A model generated the notes under the pieces. It was not told the origin of the DNA and searched no databases. It was given only the letters and a program-made list of their open reading frames with translations. From Spinacia oleracea (Eukaryota; Streptophyta; Magnoliopsida; Caryophyllales; Amaranthaceae): DNA of 64,000 nucleotides. The stretch is from positions 81,164,810 to 81,228,809 of the forward strand of contig NC_079489.1 in assembly GCF_020520425.1 (NCBI RefSeq), given 5' to 3'. Shown here piece after piece: positions 47,536 through 58,254 of the stretch. The translations under genes were made by a program, and so were the position numbers. Numbering within the stretch: position 1 is the first letter of the stretch; each line of letters begins with the position of its first letter.

Positions 47536-49514
47536 TCAAAGCCATTCTCCAATATGCTTGATTCCCATAGCTGCAGTGTGCGAGTTGTGCTTTGCCTGCG
47601 GCAGAGGTTTAGTCCATGGATCTGATATGTTGTCATCAGTTCCAATCTTGCTTATCTCGACTTCTTTTCTTTCAACGAACTCTCGTAGAAGGTGAAATCT
47701 ACGAAGTACATGCTTGACTCTTTGGTGGTGTCTAGGCTCCTTTGCCTGTGCAATAGCTCCGTTATTATCACAATATAGGGCTATATGGTCCTTTAATGGA
47801 GGGGACTACACCAAGTTCACCTATGTACTTCTTTAGCCATATAGCTTCCTTTGCTGCTTCATGTGCAGCAATGTACTCCGCTTCAGTTGTAGAATCTGTT
47901 AGGTTATGATACATATGAATAAACATAAATCATGCGGAAAAACCATAAAGCCAGGAAACATATTATTTACACATAATCATTTAGCATAATTCAGATGCAT
48001 ACACTTTGTAGCGTGCCCTACCTAGCTGCGCCCGAACCGAACAAGAACAAGTCTTTAGGACTCCAAGTGTCGTCCCTCCGTAGATAGTCCACAACACGTC
48101 CGGATCCGCCTTAAGCTTGACCAACTAGAATTTCCCTTAAGGTTACTAGGATTTTCAGCTATTTGGGTTGCAAGTGTTTGGCTGATTTTTGCTTGAAAAT
48201 CTTACCTTTTGAATACTTCAAATCTCGATGTAAATATGTTACCCTAGGCACCTATTTATAGAGTTTATGGAAAGGAATTATAATCCTACTAGGATATGGA
48301 TTTATTAATTAGAATCCTATTAGAACTCTAAATAATAAATTTAATCTTTTAGGATTAGGATTTAATCAATGCACGAATTCCGATAGGATTAGGATTCGTT
48401 ACGAACACGAGCACACGCACACGCATGCACGCCCACAGGCAGGCCTTGCGGCCCACGCCGAGCGCATAGCGCATGCGGCCTCGCAGCCCATGGGTTTCGT
48501 GCGCGCCCGCCATTTCTTGGCTGGGCCTGGCCTTGCGCTGGGCCTGGTCGAGCACTTGGCGCGCGGCTTGCTGGGCGTTGGCCTGGCCTCGTGCTGGGCC
48601 TTCGTCTAGCAAGCCTCGTCCGATGCTAATTCGTACTATACGCTTTCCGATTAAATTCCCGTTTCCGGAATTCATTTCCGATACGAACAATATTTAATAT
48701 TTCCTATTCCGGAATTAATTTCCGTTTCGAACAAATATTTAATATTTCCGTTTCGGGAATTATTTTCCGATTCCGATAATATTTCCGATTCTGACAATAT
48801 TTCCGTTTCCGGCAATATTTCCGATTCCGGCAATATTTTCATTTCCGATAATATTTTCCGATACGTACCATGTTTCCGTTTTCGGCAACATCTACGACTT
48901 GGATAATATTTATATTTCCGATACGATCCATATTTCCGTTTCTGGCAATATCATCGTTTCCGGAGTATTCATTTCTTGCTTGTGACGATCTCAGCTCCAA
49001 CTGAAACCAAGATCCGTCGATTCCGAATATCCATAGATGGAGTATTTAATTCCATTAAATACTTGATCCGTTTACGTACTATTTGTGTGACCCTACGGGT
49101 TCAGTCAAGAGTAAGATGTGGATTAATATAATTAATTCCACTTGAACTGAAGCGGCCTCTAGCTAGGTATTCTGCTCACTTGATCTCACTGAATTATTAA
49201 CTTGTTAATTAATACTGAATCGTATTTATTAGACTTAATATTATATGCATACTTGGACCAAGGGCATTATTTCCTTCAGAATCCGCAATGGTGCTTTGCT
49301 TAGCACTTTTCCAGCTTATTGCACCTCCGTTGAGGCAGAAGACAAACCCAGGCTGTGATCTGAAGTCATCTTTGTCGGTTTGGAAACTTGCGTCCGTATA
49401 GCCTTTAACAATTAATTCATCATCTCCACCATAGACTAGGAAGTCATCTTTGTGCCTTTTCAGGTACTTCAGAATATTCTTGGCAGCAGTCCAATGTGCC
49501 TCTACTGGGTCTGA
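47536..49514 (-). pseudogene. Element A RNase H, split by a solo LTR and frameshifted
   Basis: After the TAG at 49517-49515 the frame continues with SDPVEAHWTAAKNILKYLK, GYTDASFQTDKDDF and AISWKSAKQSTIADS up to 49279. The solo LTR then intervenes. From 47896 it resumes with TTEAEYIAAHEAAKEAIWLKK. A frameshift follows near 47785, then LYCDNNGAIAQAKEPR, KHVLRRFHLLREFVE and DPWTKPL, ending at TGA 47538-47536. This is a normal copia RNase H sequence (Asp in YTDAS, Glu in AEY, Asp in CDN). Confidence 0.88.
47897..49278 (-). mobile_element. Solo LTR of the element A/B family nested in element A
   Basis: 1382 bp, TGTTAGG...CCTTCA, with TSD GAATC at 47892-47896 and 49279-49283. It shares the TATA box (about 48251-48262) and the minisatellite (about 48659-48966), but the long U3 sense frame found in the other complete LTRs is broken. 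A full element must have inserted into A and then lost its interior by LTR-LTR recombination. Confidence 0.95.
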
Positions 49515-51491
49515 CTAGTATCTGCTCGTAGCACTGAGTGCGTACGCAACATCCGGGAGTGTACATATCATAGCATACATTATTGAACCAATCAATGATG
49601 CATATGGAATCCCACTCATTCGTCTACGCTCATTAAGTGTTTTTGGGCACTGAGTCTTGCTTAGAGTCATTCCATAAGACATGGGTAGGTAGCCTCGCTT
49701 GGAGTCTGCCATCTTGAACCTTTCAAGCACCTTATTGATATAAGTGCTTTGACTAAGTCCAATCATCTTTTTAGATCTATCTCTGTAAATCTTGATGCCC
49801 AATATGTATTGTGCTTCTCCTAGATCCTTCATCGAAAAACATTTCCCAAGCCAAATCTTGACAGAGTTCAACATAGGAATGTCATTTCCGATAAGTAATA
49901 TGTCGTCGACATATAATACTAGAAAAGTAATTTTTCTCCCACTGACCTTCTTGTATACACAAGATTCGTCTGCGTTCTTGATGAAACCAAAGTCACTGAC
50001 TGCTTCATCAAAACGTATATTCCAGCTCCTGGATGCCTGCTTCAATCCGTAGATTGATTTCTTTAGCTTGCATACCTTTTTAGCATTCTTTGGATCCTCA
50101 AAACCCTCAGGCTGTGTCATAAACACAGTTTCTGTTAAAATGCCGTTTAAGAAAGCGGTTTTGACATCCATCTGCCATATTTCGTAATCGTGATATGCAG
50201 CGATTGCTAACATTATCCGAATAGACTTTAGCATTGCAACTGGTGAAAAGGTTTCATCGTAATCCACACCGTGGACTTGCCTGTAACCTTTTGTAACCAA
50301 TCTAGCTTTGAAACCTTCAAGTTTCCCATCCTTGTCCTTTTTCAGTTTGAAAACCCATTTGCTTCCAATGGCTTGGTAGCCATCTAGCAAATCGACCAAA
50401 TCCCATACTTGATTTTCAGACATGGAGTCTAATTCAGATTGCATGGCTTCATGCCATTGCTTGGAGCTAGGGCTCGTCATAGCTTGTTTGTAAGTCGTAG
50501 GTTCATCACTTTCAAGTAATAGAACGTCATAGCTCTCGTTCGTCAAAATACCTAAGTACCTTTCCGGTTGAGATCTATATCTCTGCGATCTACGCGGGGT
50601 TACATTTCTAGATTGACCATGATTCTCACCAGATACTTCTAAAGATCTCTGAGTTTCATCCTGAATGTCGTCTTGAGCATTCTCTAGAGTTTGTTGTTCG
50701 ACTCGAATTTCTTCGAGGTCTACTTTTCTCCCACTTGTCATTTTGGAAATGTGATTCTTTTCCAAAAAGATACCATCTCGAGCAACAAACACCTTGTTCT
50801 CAGATGTATTGTAGAAGTAATACCCCTTTGTTTCCTTTGGATAGCCCACAAGGATACATTTGTCAGATTTTAGTTTGTCTGAAATTAATCGTTTGACGTA
50901 TATTTCACATCCCCAAATCTTGAGAAAAGACACATTTGGAGGCTTTCCAAACCATAACTCATATGGAGTCTTTTCAACAGCTTTAGACGGAACTCTATTT
51001 ATAGTGAGTACAACTGTATTTAGTGCATGTCCCCAAAATTCTAGTGGAAGTTCGGCCTGACCCATCATTGATCTAACCATGTCTAGCAAGGTTCTGTTCC
51101 TCCGTTCCGACACACCGTTCCATTGTGGTGTTCCAGGAGGAGTCAATTCTGATAGAATTCCACATTCTTTCAGATGGTCATCAAATTCATAGCTTAGATA
51201 TTCACCGCCTCTATCAGACCGCAGTGCCTTAATCTTCTTGCCTAATTGATTCTCTACCTCACTCTGAAATTCCCTGAATTTGTCAAAGGCTTCAGACTTA
51301 TGCTTCATCAGGTAGACATAACCATATCTACTGAAGTCATCAGTGAAAGTGATAAAGTATCTGAAACCACCCCTAGCATTTGTACTCATTGGTCCACATA
51401 CATCTGTATGGATTAAACCCAATAGTTCAGCTGCTCTTTCTCCAACTTTAGAGAAAGGTTGCTTCGTCATTTTTCCAAGTAAACATGATTT
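49515..51491 (-). CDS. Element A integrase-reverse transcriptase frame
   Basis: It continues in the gag frame after the stop at 51494-51492; the first Met is at 51470. The integrase zinc finger keeps the last Cys (SCLLGKMT), while the stop codon takes the place expected for the partner Cys. The integrase catalytic core follows: HTDVCGPM, TDDFSRYGYVYL, LRSDRGGEY, WNGVSERRNRTLLD. After the variable linker comes the RT: WVFKLKKDKDGK, VDYDETFSPVAMLKSIR, MDVKTAFLNGIL, KSIYGLKQASRSW, the catalytic LYVDDILLIGND and FSMKDLGEAQYILGI. It ends at TAG (ATSRY-stop), where the family continues into RNase H. The long intact frame shows that this copy was active recently. Confidence 0.9.
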   Translation of the reverse strand, partial: KSCLLGKMTKQPFSKVGERAAELLGLIHTDVCGPMSTNARGGFRYFITFTDDFSRYGYVYLMKHKSEAFDKFREFQSEVENQLGKKIKALRSDRGGEYLSYEFDDHLKECGILSELTPPGTPQWNGVSERRNRTLLDMVRSMMGQAELPLEFWGHALNTVVLTINRVPSKAVEKTPYELWFGKPPNVSFLKIWGCEIYVKRLISDKLKSDKCILVGYPKETKGYYFYNTSENKVFVARDGIFLEKNHISKMTSGRKVDLEEIRVEQQTLENAQDDIQDETQRSLEVSGENHGQSRNVTPRRSQRYRSQPERYLGILTNESYDVLLLESDEPTTYKQAMTSPSSKQWHEAMQSELDSMSENQVWDLVDLLDGYQAIGSKWVFKLKKDKDGKLEGFKARLVTKGYRQVHGVDYDETFSPVAMLKSIRIMLAIAAYHDYEIWQMDVKTAFLNGILTETVFMTQPEGFEDPKNAKKVCKLKKSIYGLKQASRSWNIRFDEAVSDFGFIKNADESCVYKKVSGRKITFLVLYVDDILLIGNDIPMLNSVKIWLGKCFSMKDLGEAQYILGIKIYRDRSKKMIGLSQSTYINKVLERFKMADSKRGYLPMSYGMTLSKTQCPKTLNERRRMSGIPYASLIGSIMYAMICTLPDVAYALSATSRY

Positions 51492-52895
51492 TCACTTTCC
51501 ATAATCCTCTAAGTCAAATGGTTCTAGAATTCCTTCCTTTTGAAGTCTTTCCATGCGTTTCAAGTTAATATGGCCTAATCGACAATGCCACAGATAGGTG
51601 AGATCTGAATCATCCTTTTTGGTATTTATGTTATAAACTTGTTTGTCGTGATCTAATAAATAAAGTCCATTGACTAATCTAGCAGATCTATAAAACATCT
51701 CTTTAAAATAAAACGAACAACTATGGTCTTTTATTAAAAAGGAAAATCCCTTAGCATCTAAGCAAGAAACAGAAATGATGTTTTTAGTAAGACTTGGAAC
51801 ATGGAAACACTCTTCCAGTTCCAAAACTAGCCCAGGGGGCAACGACAAATAATAAGTTCCTACAGCTAATGCAGCAATCCGTGCTCCATTTCCCACTCGT
51901 AGGTCGACTTCACCCTTGCTTAACCTTCTACTTCTTCTTAGTCCCTGTGGATTGGAACATAAGTGTGAGCCACAACCTGTATCTAATACCCAAGAAGTTG
52001 AATTAGCAAGTATACAGTCTATAACGAAAATACCTGAAGATGGAACGACTGTTCCGTTCTTCTGATCTTCCTTTAGCTTTGGACATTCTCTTTTGTAATA
52101 GCCTATTCCATCACAATAAAGACAGCTTGATGTGGACTTGTCCTGCTTTGATTTTGCATTGCCCTTGGACTTTCCACCTTTCTTGAATGGTCTCCCTTTA
52201 GCCTTGAGTAAATCTTTGGCTTCACAGTCCAGTATTATCTCAGCCTTTCTAACGAGGTGAACAAATTCTGCAACTGTTTCTTCTCTTGGTTCACTTAGGT
52301 ATAGTTGCTTGAAGCGACCAAACCCATTGTGCAGTGAATTGAGCAAGATAGAGACTTCCATCCTTTCGCTTATTGGTGTTCCTAGCAGACTTAGGCGATC
52401 AAAATATGAAAGCTTAAGATCCACATGGAACCTTAGTGGGACGCCTACCCTTTGTTTGGTGCGAAGGAGCTGAATATGTGTTTCTTGGACCTCCATCCTA
52501 TAACACCTGTTGGGAGAACTAACCTTTAGACCAGACATTAATTCAATCAACTCATGGACCTTCAGGTCCCTGTCCTCCGTGCTTCCACGACAGATATCCC
52601 TCAGATTCTTGATGAGCGTAAAAGGTTCGTAAGCTACAAACCTTCTAGCCCATTCATTAGGGATATTGTTCAGCATGAGACTCATAACCTTTTTGAGATC
52701 CGCATCCCAGGCGGCAAATCTTTCAGGGGTCATGTCTCTGGCATAGTAGCTTGGCATGGGATGTAACAGTACATACTCAAGTCCATTGAGTATGACTATT
52801 TCAACTAGCTTAGCTTCCCATTCAAGAAAATTTGTTAGGTTCAGCTTGATCATAAGCTCAGAACCCATGATGATGTTTTGATTGTTGTTTGCCAT
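51492..52895 (-). CDS. Element A gag-protease-pre-integrase frame
   Basis: The likely start is ATG 52895 (MANNNQNIIMGSE); an upstream in-frame ATG at 52988 would add 31 residues unlike gag. Gag has the copia capsid layout (LNLTNFLEWEAKLVEI, then VHELIELMSGLKV, LLNSLHNGFGRFK). The nucleocapsid has a CCHC-like knuckle, CLYCDGIGYYKREC, in which Tyr replaces the zinc-binding His. The protease has SWVLDTGCGSHLC. The GAG-pre-integrase has YLWHCRLGHINLKRM. It ends at TGA 51494-51492 inside the integrase zinc finger. The knuckle change alone would be expected to impair RNA packaging. Confidence 0.9.
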   Translation of the reverse strand: MANNNQNIIMGSELMIKLNLTNFLEWEAKLVEIVILNGLEYVLLHPMPSYYARDMTPERFAAWDADLKKVMSLMLNNIPNEWARRFVAYEPFTLIKNLRDICRGSTEDRDLKVHELIELMSGLKVSSPNRCYRMEVQETHIQLLRTKQRVGVPLRFHVDLKLSYFDRLSLLGTPISERMEVSILLNSLHNGFGRFKQLYLSEPREETVAEFVHLVRKAEIILDCEAKDLLKAKGRPFKKGGKSKGNAKSKQDKSTSSCLYCDGIGYYKRECPKLKEDQKNGTVVPSSGIFVIDCILANSTSWVLDTGCGSHLCSNPQGLRRSRRLSKGEVDLRVGNGARIAALAVGTYYLSLPPGLVLELEECFHVPSLTKNIISVSCLDAKGFSFLIKDHSCSFYFKEMFYRSARLVNGLYLLDHDKQVYNINTKKDDSDLTYLWHCRLGHINLKRMERLQKEGILEPFDLEDYGK

Positions 52896-55511
52896 AGTTA
52901 AACTACAATAGAAAAAGAATAAACAAATAAATAACCATTCACAGTTTCTCTTAATAAACTTAAATTCTAGCATACATGCATAATTCAATGTTCATTAAGC
53001 ATTTTATTCAAGTTATGTGTTCCGGCAGGTGTGAATAAAATGATTCCAAGATCCTAAAACCCATTGAAGAATTAAGCACATTATGTATTTAGACTCAATT
53101 CTAAAATCTTTTAGGTAAGAAAAAGCCGTTTGCTAATAGTCTAAAAACTACTCTTGGTTGATAGGTACGTCTAAGAGCTTATTAGGTAAACCTATCGATT
53201 TTTCCACGACATAAAAGGACTCCTTACTTATATCGTTGAGTTTCACCAAAACTAACATGTACTCACAATTATTTGTGTACCTTACCCCTTTAGGATCAAT
53301 AAGTTACACCTCGCTGAGCGTATCTATTACTAGATTGATGTAAAGGTTATCCAAGTAAGTGTTATTTTGGCATGGCACCTTTTAACTCAATTTTTAAGTT
53401 TGGAACTTAAGGCTCTTACTATGTTGGTTAGATTTTAAGTGAACTAAAATCCTTAATCATGCAACATAATCAAGCTTCGATCTCATGCATTTTTAAGACA
53501 TATTTAAAAGCAATAAATAACTTAAAGCATGCATAAGATAAATGTGATCTAGTATGGCCCGACTTCATCTTGAAGCTTCAACTTCAAAGTCCGTCTTGAA
53601 AATGGATGGAAACTTTGTCTTGAATTTCACCGTGGGAGGCTCCATTTTCTTCAAACAGGATCAGCTATAATTAAACTAATTACAACTATTTGATGGTACG
53701 CAGACCATTTTTGAATTGAAAAACAAATTTGGTGCAATAGACCAATTACATTCAAATTAATGATACGCAGACCATATTTTCTATCCTATTTGGGCCATAC
53801 TAGTTACTTCATAACCTGCAAAACAGTACATATAGAATATATATACCATTCACCCATTCATTATCATGAATGGCCCACATAATTGGTTAGTAAAAACACA
53901 TTGTATGCATCACATAAATATTTGCAGCAATTAATCAAGGGCACCAATAATCTACCAATTATTCAGTCCTTATTAATTCTAATCAAGTTGTTTAACCTTA
54001 AAGGATTTGTAGACCTAATCAAGAGTTTATGACTAAAATTGCTCCCACTTAAACCAATAAATTCATATGCTTTACTAATTTTAAACATAAAAATGTATTT
54101 CTAGTCTAACCGGAAACATACAAATTTAATTAAAATTTAAAGCTCATATAAATTTATAATTGAATCCATTTTATTTAATTTATTTTTCAGTTGAATTAAA
54201 TGAATTTAAATTAATTCAAGGTTTAATTTTAGTAAAATAATTAGTATAAATAAAATTTATAATAATTATAGTATTCAACATTAAAATCCGAGAAAACAAT
54301 TTAAATTATTAATTTTAAAATTAATTAAAATTATTTCCGAACTGAAAATCTGAAATTAAAATTCAAAACGCGTCAATCGTAACACGACGAGGCACTTGGG
54401 CTTGCGCCCAAGCCCCATCGAGTCATGAGGCATCCACGCCTCATCGACTGATCGCTAGGCGCGCACGAGCAGGCCACACGCATCGCAGCCACGCCAGGCC
54501 ACGCTGCGCGCAGCCCGCATAGCACGACGCTACTGCTTTGCTCGCTGGGCGAGGCAGCGCGCGCTGTGGCGCAGCTCACTTGCTGCCCACACGCGTCTGC
54601 TCGCCTGGCACACGTCGCGCCCATTGCCCATCGAGTCGCACACACCCAACCCCCTTGCTTCGCGCGCGCGCCTCTTGCTTGTTGCTCGTTGCATTCGTAC
54701 CGTATGGGCGACGAGCTCCCTTGCTCGTCGTCGCATGCCCGCACTATACAACACCCCTTAAGGGTAACACGTAGCTTCCTTTGCTTTATGCGTGCAACAT
54801 TTATGAGAGATTTCATAAAAATTTAAAGTTTTTAATTTAAAATTAACGACAAATTAATAAATCATATTAATTTCATAATTTTAGGGTGAAAAATCGAAAA
54901 TTTATTAATTAATTAATTTCCGATTAACATGGATTCAAATCTAGGTCATAAAAATTTAAAATTTAACATAAATTAACAATTTTTATGGTGGATTTTAATC
55001 ATGGATACCTAATTAAATTATTAATTAATTATGAAAAACAAATCAATTTTAAAATATTTTCGAATTTCAACAAATTAATCATAATTACAAATTAGGTTGT
55101 ATAATTAACAAGTCTAGGAATTCATAATTGTTAAACATATACAGTAGGTCAATCAAAAACTCAAGATTTATCAACAAGAATCGCAAATATTCAATTTAAC
55201 ATCTTAAATTTACAAACTTTTGCGTTCGAAAAACTTAAACCTCCGAAAAGTCATAGTTAGGCTTCGAATTCGGGAATTCTTGGTTCGGCCGAATTTAGAA
55301 TGCCTTTTACATGCGAAATTGACACAAAAATCACTCGATTTGGTTGAGTAACGAATATTCTGCCGAAAAACTGCGTACATATAATTAAATAAACGCAATT
55401 TGCAATTAATTACGAAAACTAATCACCCCTTTAATTCCTTGCAAATTTGTAAAATCTAACCATGTTCATGCAATTTAGATTATGAAAATAATAAGAGGCT
55501 CGTGATACCAC
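52896..55511 (-). other. Element A long leader with GC-rich block and PBS
   Basis: A 2.6-kb untranslated stretch between the 5' LTR and gag. From gag outward: GGCAGGTGTGAATAAAATGA (53024) shared with B and C; a duplicated GATGGTACGCAGACCAT-type motif (53690 and 53758); the GC-rich block 54390-54770, which opens with the perfect stem CTTGGGC-TTGC-GCCCAAG; AT-rich DNA; and the PBS at 55499-55510. Such a long leader is unusual for copia elements. Confidence 0.75.
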
Positions 55512-56886
55512 TGTTAGGTTATGATACATATGAATACACATAAATCATGCGGAAAAACCATAAAGCAAGGAAACATATTATTTACACATAATCATTTAGC
55601 ATAATTCAGATGCATACACTTTGTAGCGTGCCCTCCCTTGCTGCGCCCGAACCGAACAAGAACAAGTCTTTAGGACTACAAGTGTCGTCCCTTCGTAGAT
55701 AGTCCACAGCACGTCCGGATCCGCCTTAAGATTGACCAACTAGAATCGCCCTCAAGGTACTATAAATTTCGGCTAATAGGGCAGGTGTTTGTGGCTGATT
55801 TTTGCTTGAAAATCTTACCTTTGAATACTTCAATTCTCGATGTAAATATGTGACCCTAGGCACCTATTTATAGAGTTATGGAAAAGGATTTGGAATCCGA
55901 TTAGGATACTAATTTATTTAATTATAATCCTACTAGGACTCTAATTAAATAAACTAAATCTTTTAGGATTAGATTTAATCATATGACGAATCCCGGTAGC
56001 CTTAGGATTCGAGTAACAACCTTCGAGTGATACGCTAGCACCGCACGCAGGCCTTGCGGCCCACGCACAGCGCCAGCCCACTCGTCGCAGCCCCGCGCGC
56101 GCGCCAAGGCCATTGCTGGGCCTAGCCTTGCGCTGGGCTTAGCGTGGCTTGGCAGTGTGTGTTTGGGCGCTTGGGCTTGCTGGGCGTAGGCCTGGCTTCG
56201 TGCTGGGCCTTTGTCTAGCAAGTCTCGTCCGATGCTAATTCGTACAACGCGCTTCCGATTAAATTCCCGATTCCGGAATTTATTTCCGATACGAACAATA
56301 TTTAATATTTCTGATTCCGGAATTAATTTCCGTTTAGAACAAATATTTAATATTTCCGTTTCCGGAATTATTTTCCGATTCCGATAATATTTCCGATTCT
56401 GACAATATTTCCGTTTCCGGTAATATTTCCGATTCCGGCAATATTTCCATTTCCGATAATATTTTCCGATACGTACCATGTTTCCGTTTCCGGCAACATC
56501 TACGACTTGGATAATATTTACATTTTCGATACGATCCATATTTCCGTTTCCGGCAATATCATCGTTTCCGGAGTATTCATTTCTTGCCTTTGACGATCTC
56601 AGCTCCCACTGAAACCAAGATCCGTCGATTCCGAATATCCATAGATGGAGTATTTAATGCCATTAAATACTTGATCCGTTTACGTACTATTTGTGTGACC
56701 CTACGGGTTCAGTCAAGAGTAAGTTGTGGATTAATATCATTAATCCCACTTGAACTGAAGCGGCCTCTAGCTAGGCATTCAGCTCACTTGATCTCACTGA
56801 ATTATTAACTTGTTAATTAATACTGAACCGCATTTATTAGACTTAACATTAAATGCATACTTGGACCAAAGGCATTATTTCCTTCA
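55512..56886 (-). repeat. Element A right LTR (5' LTR in sense)
   Basis: 1375 bp; TATA box at about 55864-55875; minisatellite at about 56268-56574; 186-codon sense frame 56539 to 55979. TSD GGATG follows at 56887-56891. Confidence 0.93.
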
Positions 56887-56891
56887 GGATG

Positions 56892-57244
56892 TGGATGGCC
56901 AATGGTGACTAGGAGATGGTGGTTGGTCGACAGCGAATTGGGTGGTGGACCGGCAATGAGTTTGGTAGTGGTGACTTACCGGCTTATGGAGAGAGGGGCA
57001 ATGAGAAAGGGGTAAATGGTTTCTTTAATTGCGTATTAGTGGTTTAATTATGGTTTATCAATTTAGGTAGGAGTTAGTTGGGGTTGATTAAGGGTTAACG
57101 ACTAACAAAGTTAAGGATTATTAGTCATTATTGGCATTTTGATGTATTCTAAAAATTCAGGCGTGTATGGTAAATTTCGTAAACTCTGCAAGTATTTGAT
57201 GAATTTTTAGAAAGCTCGGGGTAGTTCATGAAAAAATGAAAAGA
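56892..57244. mobile_element. Right half of the TIR element split by element A
   Basis: It holds the inverted partner of 45450-45545, ending GGGGTAGTTCATGAAAAAAT. The GGTGG/GATGG-rich part next to element A continues directly from the GGAGATGGT stretch left of it. Confidence 0.55.
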
Positions 57245-58254
57245 AAAATTACAATCTTCTCACTCAAGGAAGCCAAAGAAGCAGAGAAACTTACTCAAAG
57301 GAAAACAGACAATAATCCACCAAGGCGAAACGGAAGGAGCACATCGTATAAGCATGCATCATCGATTGGATACGAGGACGACGACCAAAACCCACCGACT
57401 TATGCCAAATACCTAGTCTTCGCATCCAGATGAGAAATACACACCCAAGAGTATTAAAAGAATGGATACTTGGATTAAACGGATGAGATGTGGGTGATCC
57501 GTCCATTCGTTAACCGTCCATCCACCGTTTAATATATTTGTCATCCAAAATTTAATAAAACTATTAAATATTCAAGAAAATATATTTAATTTTATGAGCC
57601 AACTCTTGAGATATTTAATGTCTATATAAAATAAACAAAATTTTATAAGTGAAGCCTAATTTACCCTTATCCTTTATCTTAAATTACTGAAATAAAGATA
57701 CAAGATTAATTGATGAAAAATCTCATCATATTTCATATAAGGTCCTGCTATATTTGGTATAATTAACGTAGTGAGTAACTTTAGCGGTGGAGTAACGTAG
57801 CGGTGCCTGTCAGAGTAACAAGTAACGGTGAACGTACTAGTAGTGATTGAGATTGTACAACATACCCGCTACTCAACCTTTAAAAGCCACCCGCTACTTA
57901 ACCGCCAAAAGCTACCTGTAACTTAACCGCTAAAAGATACCCGCTATACGTAAGTGTTCAGTACAATAGCGGTTGAGATTGTAAAGTAAAATTAAATATA
58001 TTCAGAACTCTGTTATAAGTTTATCGAACACTATTCGCTACCTTTGAATGCTATTTTTAACGTTTGAAAAAAAACCCGCCGAATATCTATCTCTCGCTAA
58101 CCGCTAATTGAATAACACTTACAAATTTTGCAAGTACCATTTTGAATAGGTCAAAATTGCTACCCGCTACTTTAAATGCTGATGTTGAACACGTCCTAAA
58201 TAATGTATAACTTAGGAGTATGTCAATTGATATTGCATCGACTAAAGTACAAAA
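57245..58254. other. Intergenic DNA with short CCCGCTAC(T)-type repeats
   Basis: No gene is recognised. The 65-codon frame at 57236-57433 resembles nothing known. From about 57860 to 57950, and again near 58080 and 58160, ACCCGCTACT, AACCGC and AAAAGC(C/T)ACC words repeat about every 25 bp. The stretch from about 57740 to 58195 may be an eroded small DNA transposon. Confidence 0.45.

Larger units (their letters stand above)
45736..56886 (-). mobile_element. Element A: nearly complete Ty1/copia retrotransposon
   Basis: 11,151 bp with two 1375-bp LTRs (45736-47110 and 55512-56886) and TSD GGATG at 45731-45735 and 56887-56891. Sense is the minus strand: 5' LTR at the right; PBS (TGGTATCACGAGC, complement of 55499-55510); a 2.6-kb leader; gag-protease-pre-integrase; integrase-RT; a split RNase H; polypurine tract (complement of 47111-47120); 3' LTR. 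By eye the LTRs are about 97% identical and have no net length difference. A solo LTR of the same family sits in RNase H. A few stops and frameshifts make this copy inactive. Confidence 0.95.

Noticed and set aside
57236-57433. 65-codon charged frame as a gene
   Set aside because: It has no family, no splice context and no conserved neighbour, and it begins in the end of the split TIR element.
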